Assembly (NCBI RefSeq): GCF_963678635.1
Contig: NC_087066.1
Location: forward strand, 14,368,517-14,432,516
Reading direction: 5' to 3'
From: Symsagittifera roscoffensis
Taxonomy: Eukaryota > Xenacoelomorpha > Acoela > Convolutidae
DNA: 64,000 nt
Positions 41,346-51,989 of this stretch are shown here, in pieces. The notes below the pieces were generated by a model that made no database searches, was not told the DNA's origin, and saw only the letters and a list, made by a program, of their open reading frames with translations. Every line of letters starts with the position of its first letter. Positions within the stretch are counted from its first letter, which is position 1. Made by a program: the position numbers and the translations under genes.

Positions 41346-43150
41346 GCCGACAACTTGGATCCCTTCACCGCTCAAATTCCCACCCGACCAACCCCAACAC
41401 TCCAATTACAATAATTCCATTTTTTGCTTTCCCGCCACCCGATTTCCCAACCAATAATGTAACATCAGGCATGAATTCAGACACTAATTCACATATCTCA
41501 GTTTTGTACTCCATCTCACAACTCAATAACCCAGATATTGAAACCCCTGATGAATTTGCAGACTCTGAACCATCTCCATCCAATAATTTTCAAACCAACT
41601 CCTCAGTTTTTTCAAAACCCCCTTTTCAACCAATCCCGCCAAATAACCCACTCCCATCCATTTCTACACCCTCTTATGCTTCGCAAGTCACCCCAACCTA
41701 CTCTTCATTTCATTCAGACCGATCATCCAATTCTCCAGATACTCCCCAAATCTCCCAGGAACTAGATAATTTTATCACCTTACAACAACAACCCTTACAC
41801 CTTGAAAATTCCACTATAAACCAGATTTCATCCACAATAGAATCATTAAACCCACCTACCCCTACACCCTCTTCAGCTTATACCGCATCATTAGCACCAT
41901 CCTCCACATCCACCGAATCATCAAATAGCACTAATAGAGCTTATCGCACTTTCAAAAGAAAATTCCCGAACCATCCATTTCCAACAAAACCAGGAACAGC
42001 CCGTGAATATATTAATCATCCAAATCACACTAACACGAAAGATTTTTTAGCGATCACCCTACCCTCATTTCCACAGTATACTTTGAACACCCCTAACGAC
42101 ACTAACAACACACGCAGTTTTGTAGATGAACACGTTTTAATGCCTACACTTCAATGGACATCATATTATCATTTTACTAACCCCCTTTGCCTACCTTTAT
42201 CTAATACTCACATCGATATAGAAAGAAATAAAGATATGCTATATCGACTCACCACACCACTAACACATAGACAATTTACTTATATGGGATATAAAAAGTC
42301 ACTAAAAACATACACTGCACCCCGAGCTAACGAATACACGCTAGAATATTACGATCACAACATCATCCGAACTAACCAAGACCAATTTTTAGATGATGAC
42401 CGTTTCGCTAACCCACAAATCACAGAAAAATTTTTCATCAAAACACCATATGTATTTACACTCAATATATTTGATCGCAAATTCGACCACATCATTTCTG
42501 AAGCACTAACCGACACACAATCTTACGAAAGTTTTAAAGAAAAATTTCAATTATTTTCACTAACCTTTCATTTCCTTGCACCACACGAACGAGATTTGCA
42601 CTGCTCACACGACATTTTGTTACGCACTAAACAAACCCACACATATACATATTATCGCTTCATACAAAATCACTTTGATCTACACACTCCATCAAGACAA
42701 CCACACCACCGTTTTCAATTTATTAACTCTAAGTACACTTCACCATTTTTTCTTAACTTCACATATTGCATCAAAAATACTAACCTTCACGGTATTCTTC
42801 GCAATTATGATCCCATAACCCAAATGTATATTTTTTGTCCCATCACAAAGACCTTCAACGCAGAAGAATCCAGACCCTTCCTTATCCCACATGAATTTGT
42901 TCAACCTATAGAAATCCCCATATTAGAATTCATCCACAACACTAAATATAACCACAAATTATATAGTCTCATCCAAAACACACCTTATGAGTTTGCAGTT
43001 GGCACTGAAGAACTAAAAACCATTAAAGCACTTCAATTGCTTTGGCCACTGCTTCAAACTAAAAACATCATTCGCATACTAGCAAAGTTACTAACAAATT
43101 CCGACATAATCCACGACATCTTCCCCCACGGTTTTTTCCCCGACGACTAA
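41342..43150 (+). CDS. 602-codon accessory protein of unknown function
   Basis: ATG 41342 lies inside the env stop (ATGA), so translation may depend on termination and re-initiation. The first ~190 residues are Pro/Ser/Thr/Asn-rich and probably unstructured. The rest looks globular: aromatic- and His-rich, with beta-like segments (YTLEYYDHNIIRTNQDQFLD, HTYTYYRFIQNHFDLHTP, SPFFLNFTYCIKNTNLHG, NYDPITQMYIFCPITK) and a helical C-terminus (LQLLWPLLQTKNIIRILAKL). There is no signal peptide and no obvious membrane span. I recognise no retroviral, transposon or host family. It shares the A-rich, G-poor composition of the element, so it has been resident a long time. Stop TAA 43148-43150 is followed at once by a splice donor. 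Confidence 0.8.
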   Translation: MSRQLGSLHRSNSHPTNPNTPITIIPFFAFPPPDFPTNNVTSGMNSDTNSHISVLYSISQLNNPDIETPDEFADSEPSPSNNFQTNSSVFSKPPFQPIPPNNPLPSISTPSYASQVTPTYSSFHSDRSSNSPDTPQISQELDNFITLQQQPLHLENSTINQISSTIESLNPPTPTPSSAYTASLAPSSTSTESSNSTNRAYRTFKRKFPNHPFPTKPGTAREYINHPNHTNTKDFLAITLPSFPQYTLNTPNDTNNTRSFVDEHVLMPTLQWTSYYHFTNPLCLPLSNTHIDIERNKDMLYRLTTPLTHRQFTYMGYKKSLKTYTAPRANEYTLEYYDHNIIRTNQDQFLDDDRFANPQITEKFFIKTPYVFTLNIFDRKFDHIISEALTDTQSYESFKEKFQLFSLTFHFLAPHERDLHCSHDILLRTKQTHTYTYYRFIQNHFDLHTPSRQPHHRFQFINSKYTSPFFLNFTYCIKNTNLHGILRNYDPITQMYIFCPITKTFNAEESRPFLIPHEFVQPIEIPILEFIHNTKYNHKLYSLIQNTPYEFAVGTEELKTIKALQLLWPLLQTKNIIRILAKLLTNSDIIHDIFPHGFFPDD

Positions 43151-43153
43151 CAG

Positions 43154-43232
43154 GTAAGTATAATTTATACATATTCTTAACTAATAAATTTAAAATAAAA
43201 CACTAACCATTCTTTATCCATGTTTTATTTAG
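43154..43232 (+). other. probable intron in the 3' part of the retroelement RNA
   Basis: The donor CAG|GTAAGTA (43151-43160) is a near-perfect consensus. A branch-like CTTAACTAAT lies at about 43175-43184, and the acceptor TGTTTTATTTAG ends at 43232 (an alternative AG ends at 43240). The donor is three bases after the stop codon of the accessory ORF. Confidence 0.55.
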
Positions 43233-43949
43233 ATTTTTAGTCTTCATCTCACGATCATCTGCAAAATACAATAAAGAAAAATAAAAAATCGAAAACTTCT
43301 TCAAATTCTTTAAAACTCTATTAATATTTTACACTAGATAAATTCAATAAAATTCATACCAATGTAGTAAATTAATTTATAAATTATTTCCCTAAAAGCA
43401 GTAATTCTAATAATGATGAAAATTTGTAACTTAATTTTTCCCCAAAACTAGCAGTAAAATTGAAATTCTATGTAATAAATTGATAAAACGCAAATGCAGT
43501 ACTAACCTTTTGATATTCCATTCACTCGCACAAGAATTCTATCCATACTCGCACAGCTCGCCCACGAAGAATTGTTTAAATAATGAATTTCAGTTTCAAG
43601 CTTTCACACTCAACAACTCTAACACACGATAACAAGTTTCAAACTTTCCTTTAACCCGGTTGGAAAGGAGTTATACACTAAACAAAACTAACCAACGCAG
43701 CTTACTAAACACCACAACACATAGAATAACAGCATGACTAAGAAAAGGAAACCAACGGTACCCAAACCGGATTACCCAGTTTAAAACTGGATAATTTATT
43801 CTTTTGAAGACTATTATAAAGTCTAAGAAAGAAATAATAAAACACAAAAAAGTCGAAAGACAAACCCATACCAAAAACAATTTGATTTTTGAAAAAAGGA
43901 CACAACCAACGAAACATAAGAAAAACCACAATAAACCTAACATAAAACG
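43233..43949 (+). other. 3' non-coding region of the retroelement
   Basis: AT-rich with no credible plus-strand gene. A short palindrome CCAGTTTAAAACTGG lies at about 43777. The minus-strand frames at 43671-43992 are shadows created by the A-rich plus strand. Confidence 0.5.
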
Positions 43950-44735
43950 TTATCACATAACAGGACCTCTCACAGAAACCGCACGAAATCATACTCCCAC
44001 TCCTGGCCTAACCCACCAGAGAGGACGTCCTGAGCATGCTCTATAGCCGGCCTAACCCACCGCGCTACATCCACGCTTTGTGACCACACTTCTATTTTTA
44101 ATAAGAGGTACTCAAGGGTGAGTAACTCTTCAAAATAACCGAACTAAAACAAAAAGCTTTTGTGAAAACAACTAACCAAAATCTTAATTAAAACACCAAA
44201 CTAATAAAAATTTTATAAAATGTAAATTATACCTTGCAGTATATAGATCAGCATACAACACCAAAGACGAACATCCAAAGACAAAATGACCCCACTACAC
44301 TCGAAAAAGAATGGCCAACCACAATCAATATGCCGCCCACAATCACAACTCAAAGGATTTAGAGTACGACTTGACTTCGCAGAAAAGGACTTCATTGAAC
44401 TAGAACAATGACCACCTCGATGTTCAAGTATACGTACAGATCCGAGTAACCAGGCATCCCCTCCACGCATAATCTCCACGCCATTCCCAGACAAGGTCAA
44501 CCCAAAAGAAGTTCTCTACATGGAACAGAAAAACCTGTCATAGCCAACCATTCTGAAATCAGATTTGAGTTTGCTGCGAAAACCCAGTCGTTGTCATGAG
44601 AAGACACAGCGATTGAACCTGGAACTTCTCTAACACGAAAACCCAGAAGAATTATGATGTTCGCCAAATACCAACGTCCATCATCCATCCTTTGAATTAC
44701 AGAGAGACTATTCTAAAAAACTCTGTAAAACCCGG
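43950..44735 (-). mobile_element. patch of balanced composition, probably a SINE-like insertion in antisense
   Basis: Composition changes sharply: 44401-44460 has 28 G+C of 60 and no A excess on the plus strand. On the minus strand a B-box-like CCAGGTTCAATCGC (about 44605-44620) follows an A-box-like TGGTATTTGGCGAAC (about 44660-44675). A second A-box-like GTAGCGCGGTGGGTTAGGCC lies at about 44050-44070, with GGTGGGTTAGGCC repeated 47 bases on (about 44007-44019). Minus-strand frames at 44213-44500 and 44497-44688 are open but unrecognised, and the first lacks an ATG. An acquired host fragment is the alternative. Confidence 0.4.
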
Positions 44736-44740
44736 ATGGG

Positions 44741-45151
44741 TGGAACCTGATCTAAACTACATTTTATGATTGGATAAATTAGATATTTTACCATTGTAAA
44801 GTATTTAATATTAACCAATCATGATCCATCTAACTAACAACCCACTTATTTGTAAGTGCTGAAATTACTTGTAATTTCAACACCAGAGAGATTTGAATTT
44901 AACTTAGAAATTAGTTGACTCTCCAAGAGAACTTCAGCAGCCGCAATAAACCAGTATACCCTAGATCTATTGAGCCTAGCAGAGACTAGTTAAACAACCT
45001 GAGACTAGATAAGTATAAGAGTAAGATTAGGATCGGTATTAGACTAAGAAGTTGCACGAATCTATCCGGCCGAAAATAAGATAGCCTGACGAGCAGACGG
45101 TGTACCCTATCCGAAATTACTCTATGAGTTAACCACCTCGGTCATAACTCA
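44741..45151 (+). repeat. 3' LTR, 411 bp
   Basis: Matches the 5' LTR except for the two sites noted there. AATAAA at 44945-44950. The polypurine tract expected just upstream is poor: only ACCCGGATGGG precedes the TG. The flanking TTCT at 45152-45155 completes the target duplication. Confidence 0.95.
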
Positions 45152-45155
45152 TTCT

Positions 45156-47774
45156 GGACAGTCATTAAGAAAAATAGCTTAAGCAGTTCAGTTGATTCAT
45201 TATTGATTACATAAAATAGCACCTGTGGAAATGGCGTTTATATTGTTTCATTTGTTTTGATTTTGAATAAATGGTTGCCTGATAGGGTAGGGAGAAAACT
45301 GCTGAGAAGTGCCTTAAGATTAACATCGCGCTTGATTTTGATATTCACAATTCGAAAAATGTTTGTTGTTATTTAGAGTAGTTCATTGGATTTGAAAGTT
45401 ACCTGTTCAGTGTTGTTTAGCATAGCACGTTTCTAAAAAAGGGTTTAATTAAAAACTATAGGTCTTTTAAGGTCTATGGAGCAACAATAATATGAAAAAA
45501 TGAAGGAATTTAAAAAATGAATTTTTTTTCTCTAAAATTTGAAATTTTTTTTGAACACGCCATATAAAAATCAAAGTGATAAAGTCCGCTCCTATTAGCA
45601 AATATAGTGTCTCCAGCCTTCTGATTATCAAGTCATTTCTAATTTATTTCGCAGAAAAAAAACTGTGTTTTCAGGCGATTGTTAGTTGATTTTAGCTGTG
45701 AAGAGGGGGGGGGGGGTGAGTTAAGGCCTCTTTCATTTTTTTCGATTGTAACGACACGTAACAAAACTTTGAATTCCATTCGAAAATTTGAAAGAAAAAT
45801 TACAGTTCCGTTCCAGGACCAAAACAGTGATACAAAAACAGCAGAACTGGCAGACCAATCCGGGAAACGATTTGGTGACAAATGAGTGTTTATACTGATT
45901 AATGAGGGTTATTTTCAACAAATGAAATCATGGGAGAACTTTTGAGGGCCGAATGGGCGACTTTTTGAGAGAGCAGGCATCAGCCTTCGGACATCCCCAG
46001 AATCAATCCTCCCTCCCCCAAATCAACACCTATGGTTGTTTGACTGCGTCACAATGCGATATCTTGATTCAAAAACTGAGCGCACTTCATTATTGATTAG
46101 ACCAAGTCGCACCTGTGAACGTGATGTTTTTATTGCTTCTTTTGTTTTGGTTTTAAATAACTGATTCTTAAAGACGACATTAAAGCAGCTCATTTTATCA
46201 ATTTTTAAAATTGGATAAAAGTAGACCTCAATAAATCAAGAAGGGTTATAAAAGCTATTACGCATGAACTCATTAATCAAAATTTGGTAGAAATTGTTTT
46301 CTTTTGTTTTGTTTTTATGTTTTATGTTTTATGGTTTGAATTGAAATTTTGCATATTTTAATTGATCATAAAAAACAGCCATCTTTTACAAAAAAAGGCA
46401 ACTTTACAAAAAGGGCAAACAAAGAGCGCGCCCTTTTCCTAATAAAAAACCAGTCCTGGGATTAAGGGGAAGTTTTTTATAAAATGAGATAGGGCTATTA
46501 AAATACGTTTTAGGTCGTAACCGGGCGGCACCCTTATAAGATATTTACACGTATTCTCGATTTTATTTAGTCGATTTTCATGATGGAGTTACAAGATTAA
46601 ACAAAAATAACAATTAAATTTTACGATGAGCTCCTAGAATTCATTAACCTAACTCAAGTTATACGTTTATTTTGTATTTCTTTTTAGCTCATATGGTGTA
46701 TTTCTTCCTCCTAAGCGATAAAAAGCTATAAAACTTAAATTAAATTTTTAAAGGCTAAAGAATGTTGATTTTACGGCTATATTTACAATGAAAACCTATT
46801 AATTACCTTCCGAAGTCATGCTCTGAGTTTCTTTATTATAAGTGCATGCTTGAGTACTGCCATCCTCCTATTTTAGGCTGACCGCCCTGAAAAGTTAATT
46901 TTCTTGAAATTTTGACGCAAACAGTTTTTTTGTAGGCTTCATCCTTTTAAAAAACAATGCAAAATGTGGCTAAAAAATGTTTTGCGTATTTCTGCAAAAT
47001 TAATTACAATTTTCGAGAACAAAACGACTCGCCAGGGAGTGAAGAATGTCCTTAGCTGTTTAAAAAAAAGAATTATCCTTAATTTATATAATCGAGATAC
47101 TCAATCGATATCCTAAATTTAGATACTCGAGATACTTAAGCGAAAATTTGAACTATATTGGAAATTCTTTCAACAGAAACAAAGCTAACTTTGGTTCTGT
47201 AAAATTAAGTTAAAACTAAAAGCTTGCTTTAGAAGCCGAGTCTGAGGTTGAAGCTGGAATTTGCCAGAATAAAAATATTCATATGCTTTTTATCTGCCCT
47301 AACGTGTGCCGCGACGTGAAATCGACATCTCAATTTAAAAAATTATTTTAAAATACAAATGAAGTTTTTGTGTTTATTTGAAACCTAGCTCTAGTTTTTG
47401 TACATTTTTTAAAATCTGAATCTTTTTCAATTTTTTCTTTATTGAACTATTTGAGTTTTTTGGAAAACAGGGTCAAATATTGTTCTGAGCGTGTTACTAA
47501 TCTTTGGTTGTTGATGGCACCTTTGGCCACATTTTTTTGCTGAACGATTCGACATCTTAGACTTAATTTAAAAAATTTTAAAATTGCTAAATTTTAAATT
47601 TGAATTTGGTTGTGCATTCCTGAGCGTAAAACTTATTACCGAAACTAAAACTGAAGAAGAACCGAGAGCTCACTTCAGTTTCCAACTCATAGAGGCCAGC
47701 TAACCCCGGTAACAAAACCAAAAACAAAGTAAACAACACTGCTATAAATAAGAGTGTGATGACAGTATAAAACA
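45156..47774. other. no gene; short repeats
   Basis: AT-rich intergenic DNA. A segment at about 45190-45280 (ATTCATTATTGATTA ... CACCTGTG ... TTTTGTTTTG) is repeated, diverged, at about 46085-46175. A G-run lies at 45705-45716. A truncated minus-strand HINE-like fragment (AAGGTCTATGGAGCAACAAT, CACGCCATATAAAAATC) lies at about 45468-45625. No domain-bearing frame. Confidence 0.55.
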
Positions 47775-48270
47775 AAACAAAACTGTTTGTATCAGGGCGA
47801 AGTCCTGAATGTTCCGACTACATTTTAAGGTCTATGGAATAGCATTCGCTTTTACAAATTGTGTAAAATAAAAACATATTCAAAGTTTCTAGTGAATTTT
47901 TTTGAATAGCACCCCACACGCAATTTCAAGCAGAAAGTGATCTAATTTTTGTTTTCAGCGAAGTATTAAACAGACCAAGTAATTCGCCTCAAAACAATTT
48001 GGAACGAGTTCTAAGACGAATTAAATCTCCGTTTTACGCAGTATTAGCTCGAAATACATCGCGCGTTAACTGTCCCAATTTAGCCAAACTGGGCAAACTC
48101 CCATAACTAATGAAAAGATCACAGATGAAATAGTTATTTTGTTACATTTGAGCTCATTAAGTAAAAAAGAATTCCATAAAAAATGGCTAAATAAAAAGTC
48201 GAAACTTGTCTGGAGAAAACAACCTTTCCGAGCAGAAACAATCCGTCGCTTTTTCAAAAATTGGACGAAC
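47775..48270 (-). mobile_element. HINE/DINE-like element, diverged copy
   Basis: Tip AAACTGTTTGTATCAGGGCG, hairpin CAGGGCGAAGTCCTG (one mismatch), interior CGGCGTTAACTGTCCC-type core at about 48061, and a decayed 5' end near CGAGCAGAAACAATCC. Confidence 0.7.
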
Positions 48271-50991
48271 CGGCTGAGAGCTTCAATGCCACGATAGTTA
48301 TAATCTTTCCTGGCCATTATTAAGAAAAATTTTCATGCAATAGAAGAAAGATTTTTGTCAGTTGAAAAAATGTTTCAATATGGCAATCGAAAAAAATAGA
48401 GACAATTTTATATTGTTCATCTTTCGCTTATAGTCAACATAGCCTACAGAAAGTTGGAAAAAAGACCATGTGGGCAAGTGGACGAAAACACCTTTTCGAA
48501 ATTCAAAGAAAAAATTAGATGCCCTTAAAGAGTCCTTTGAATTCCCAAAACATTTTATGATTGGCTTTTTTGATAAAGTTAACTCAATTTGAGAAAACTG
48601 AATCAATAAATAAAAATTTTTACTCGCCGGTCAAACTGAAAATCAAACTCCATCTTCGAAACTAGAAGTCTATCACGTTTTTCGTGACCTTTAAATTTTT
48701 GCTGTTCAATATGGTGGGACTTTGCCTTCTTTTTAACAAAGGAAATTAACTGAACCTAAAAAATCGAAAGTCAAACCGCGAAAAGTAAATCTAAGCTTGA
48801 ACAGCTTTTAAGAGTATTCCTGAGCAAAAAAAAACAAGAAAAAATCATCTCGACCTTTAGAAGATTCTGAACTTAGAGAGTTCAACAAAAAATTATACGC
48901 TCAAACTAAATTTAGCACTTGCAAAAAATAGTGTTTTAAAACTGTGTTTTAATAAGTGCGAAAGAAATTTATATTTATTGCATTCTTTGATGGTTAGTGT
49001 CAGGTTAAATCTCGAGGCGAAAGCTTTACTACAGCAACAATTCAGAATTTAATGCTTCAAACGTTTTTCATATGCCATATGTTCTCATATGCAATATTTC
49101 CAAGTGTTTTTGGATGTTAACTCAAGGAAAAATTCTCGAAGAGAAAGATCAAACTTCTGTAGCGTGGATGCTTCCAAGTGGCTAGTCCTCTGCGCTATCT
49201 ACACTGATTCAATCCTTTCTGGAACAAGCGCCAGTTACACTTAGAAGTATCGATAAAAAAAACGGTAAACGGTATCTTGACGTATCGACATAATTTTACT
49301 ACTTTTAAAAAAAAAAATTTGACTCCGAATTTGGCTAACAGGCTTGGAATTGAAAACTAAAAAGTGTGATATTTCTGTGCTGCTCAATAGAGTCCCAAGT
49401 TTTCATGCAGCAATTCAACAATTGCCGTAAATCCATCGTTGCATAGTATTTGGCACTTGTGTCAATTGGAGCACAAATGTTTCTTCACATCAGCTTTCGA
49501 GCAGTCAAAAAATTGCATTTCTAGGTAATAAGTTTACTAAAAAAGGATTAAACAGCTCACCCTAATTTTATTTTTAGATTCCAAATAAATTATGTTTATC
49601 TTATTTTCGCGAATAAAAATGGTATAAATTTCACTTCGAAAATGCTAATCGACATAAGACTTTAATTGCGTTAGTTTGCCATATTCTCAAGTACTACAAA
49701 AAAAACCCAGAAATCGGATTTGATCATAAGTAGGACTTAAATTGATCCTATAAGCTGTTTTGTTCCCAAATTTGTTTTGTACCATATGCCAGGTGGTAAG
49801 ACTTTAAACAATTATCTGGTTTGTTCTTTAGCTCTGGTTTGTTCTTTAGGAGACACACTGGCGAGAACTAATCTTCTTATTGCGAACTAGTGGAAGCTTT
49901 TTCTGTTTTTCTGACAAAATGTTTCATTGAATCTCTCCTTGAAAACAAAAGACCAAATCTGCCGGAATCTCTTTGCGAGAAGAAAGAAATTCTTCGATTT
50001 CCTTTGTTGAAAATCCTCCCACAGATGTTTAAAAAAGCTTTTTTGAAGTAGTACTATCAGGGGTTTAATAATTCATATCAAGCAGCCGAAAAGCTACTTT
50101 AGGTAAACAAACAAAACAAATTTGTCCAAACTGTGATGGCGCAGTTTTTTTAGTTGTTTTTACTGTCACAGTATCCGTTTTTTCTCGTATAAAACAGAAT
50201 TTTGTACAAGCTTTTTTACTTTTTCAGCCATAAAAAAGCTTGAAACAAAGATTGGATAAAAAAACATATAGTAACATATAATTATGTGTTTTTTTTTCTC
50301 TATAGAATTGATATTCGGTAGCATGGGTGTCGTAAAGTAGCTCTAAGCGGGGAGGGAAACTTCTGTGTTTGAGAGGGATTTCGCTTTCTTTTGTTTGTTC
50401 GGTTTATCAAAGGCAATGTTCATATTTGTACGCGTAAGAAACTAAACAACCTGGCTGGTTGCTTTTCAAGTAGCACAGAATGTTCCGACCAGAACAAGGA
50501 TAAGAAAATCTGATGAGAGGATCTGAACAGAAGGCGCTAAAACCAATTATGCTGAAAAAAAGTAAATTTTCGCCTTTTAAAACGGAAAGTGTTCAAACCA
50601 AAATAATTCAAAATTTCAAACCGGATATAAAAAATTTTGACAGCAAAAAATTTCTTGCTTTTTTTAAATGTACGAGTAACGACTGAAAGGGCTTCAGTAT
50701 GATCTATTACTCAAGTCATTCCGATAAATTTTTGTGGCACCTAATTTTTCGTGGAAAAAAAGTTTAAAAAGTATGAAAAAATTAAAACACACCGATGAAA
50801 AAACTCTTTCACACTTACATTTGAAAACAAAATACCATAGCTCTTGTCAATCCATTATGAGCTAAAAGAAATGATATTTTGTAAGCAGAGAGTCTTTAAA
50901 TTCTTTATCCAATAGGAAACAACCAATATAAAAGCTGTTTTGCTCTCTGCTGAGATCCACTGTTGTGCTTCCCGGGTGTTATTATTGTTTA
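48271..50991. other. no gene seen, 2.7 kb; one tRNA-like spot
   Basis: AT-rich intergenic DNA. At 49160-49222 a tRNA-like stretch (GCTTCCAAGTGGCTAGTCCT ... TGATTCAATCC) has A- and B-box-like words about 40 bases apart; it may be a SINE head or tRNA relic. No credible ORF. Confidence 0.45.
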
Positions 50992-51512
50992 TTGTTCCGA
51001 GTTTCGATACGAAAGTAACGGAATATTTGTGCTCGGGGTGGGTTTTTTTTCTTCAGACAAATTTCTGGTTTGAACTTTTTAACTAGCCATTTTTGACAAT
51101 TTTTTTTATATCATTCAAAAGGTATCGTTGTCCTGAGCTTAAATTTGAAAAAATATTTCAACTGTGATCATTTTTTGTAAAGTTATGAAGGTTTAAAGAT
51201 TGCCATTTTGGCCATTTTGACCAATTTGGGATAATTAACGCGCGATATAATTCGCGCTATTAACGCGTAAGGGGAGATTTAATCCGTCTTATAAATTGTT
51301 CCAAATTGGTTGAACGAAGCTTGTTTGCCATAATTGATTTGTTACAAGGAACAAAATCTATCTGGGGTGTGGGGGGATGAATTCATAAAAAAATTCAAAA
51401 AAAAAATTTTCGTTTTATTTTATTTCATTTAATTTTTTTTTACTGCTGCTTCATAAACCTTAAAAGGCAGTCGGAACATTCAGGGCTTCGCCCTGATACG
51501 AGCAGTCTTGTT
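50992..51512 (+). mobile_element. HINE/DINE-like element, best-preserved copy
   Basis: Runs from TTGTTCCGAGTTTCGATACG to ACGAGCAGTCTTGTT. It has the 5' stem TTTCGATACGAAA, the palindromic TTCGCGCTATTAACGCG core, the inner inverted repeat AGTCGGAACA, and the intact 3' hairpin CAGGGCTTCGCCCTG. Inserted in T-rich DNA, as HINE elements often are. No coding. Confidence 0.85.
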
Positions 51513-51794
51513 AACGTTTGAAATAGTAGTCCATTAAGGCTCTACAATTCCAGAGCATATTTGATCATTTTTGAGCTATTTGCGCTCTTTATACGACTTT
51601 TACCACGACTTGAAAATGGAACAGCAATTTAGAGTCTTATAAGATTCTTATAAGATTCACATAAAAATTTGAATTGATTCTTAGAAGATGTACCAGTTTG
51701 GTAAGAATTCAGAATTACTCTTACAAAACATAGGATTCTTATAAGATTTTGAATTCTAGTAAGACCCGAGTTATCTGGTTATGACCAACCTTCA

Positions 51795-51915
51795 AATTAT
51801 TTTGGATAGTTTTCTGGGCTAGGTAATGTTGCCTCCCTGCTGAAGCGCCGAGCAGGGATGATGGCAGGAATTAGACCACCAACTTTTTGGTTGATAGCCA
51901 CTTGCCGATTGCTTC
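51795..51915 (-). mobile_element. tRNA-derived SINE-like element
   Basis: On the minus strand an A-box-like GGCAAGTGGCTATCAACC is followed by a B-box-like TGGTGGTCTAATTCCTGCC, then GAGGCAACATTACCTAGCCC. The last block recurs at 60229-60253. Confidence 0.5.
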
Positions 51916-51989
51916 CTCAAGAACATCCAGAACATCTTTCAGTTTTACTTCTTTTAATTTGTTTTTGTTGTTTTGCTTTCTGTTACAAG

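Larger units (their letters stand above)
26398..45151 (+). mobile_element. 18,754-bp Ty3/Gypsy-type LTR retrotransposon with envelope and accessory ORFs
   Basis: Complete by structure: paired 411-bp LTRs, 4-bp target duplication, primer-binding-like site, gag, protease, RT, RNase H, integrase (pol order PR-RT-RH-IN, hence Gypsy-type), envelope and several additional ORFs. The plus strand is A-rich and G-poor through the internal region (for example 31261-31320 has 29 A, 13 T, 15 C, 3 G), and this bias stops at the element's ends. It is far longer than the usual 5-10 kb of Gypsy elements. About 7 kb of ORF sequence lies downstream of integrase. Coding frames are broken in several places, yet the LTRs are almost identical. 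Confidence 0.95.
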
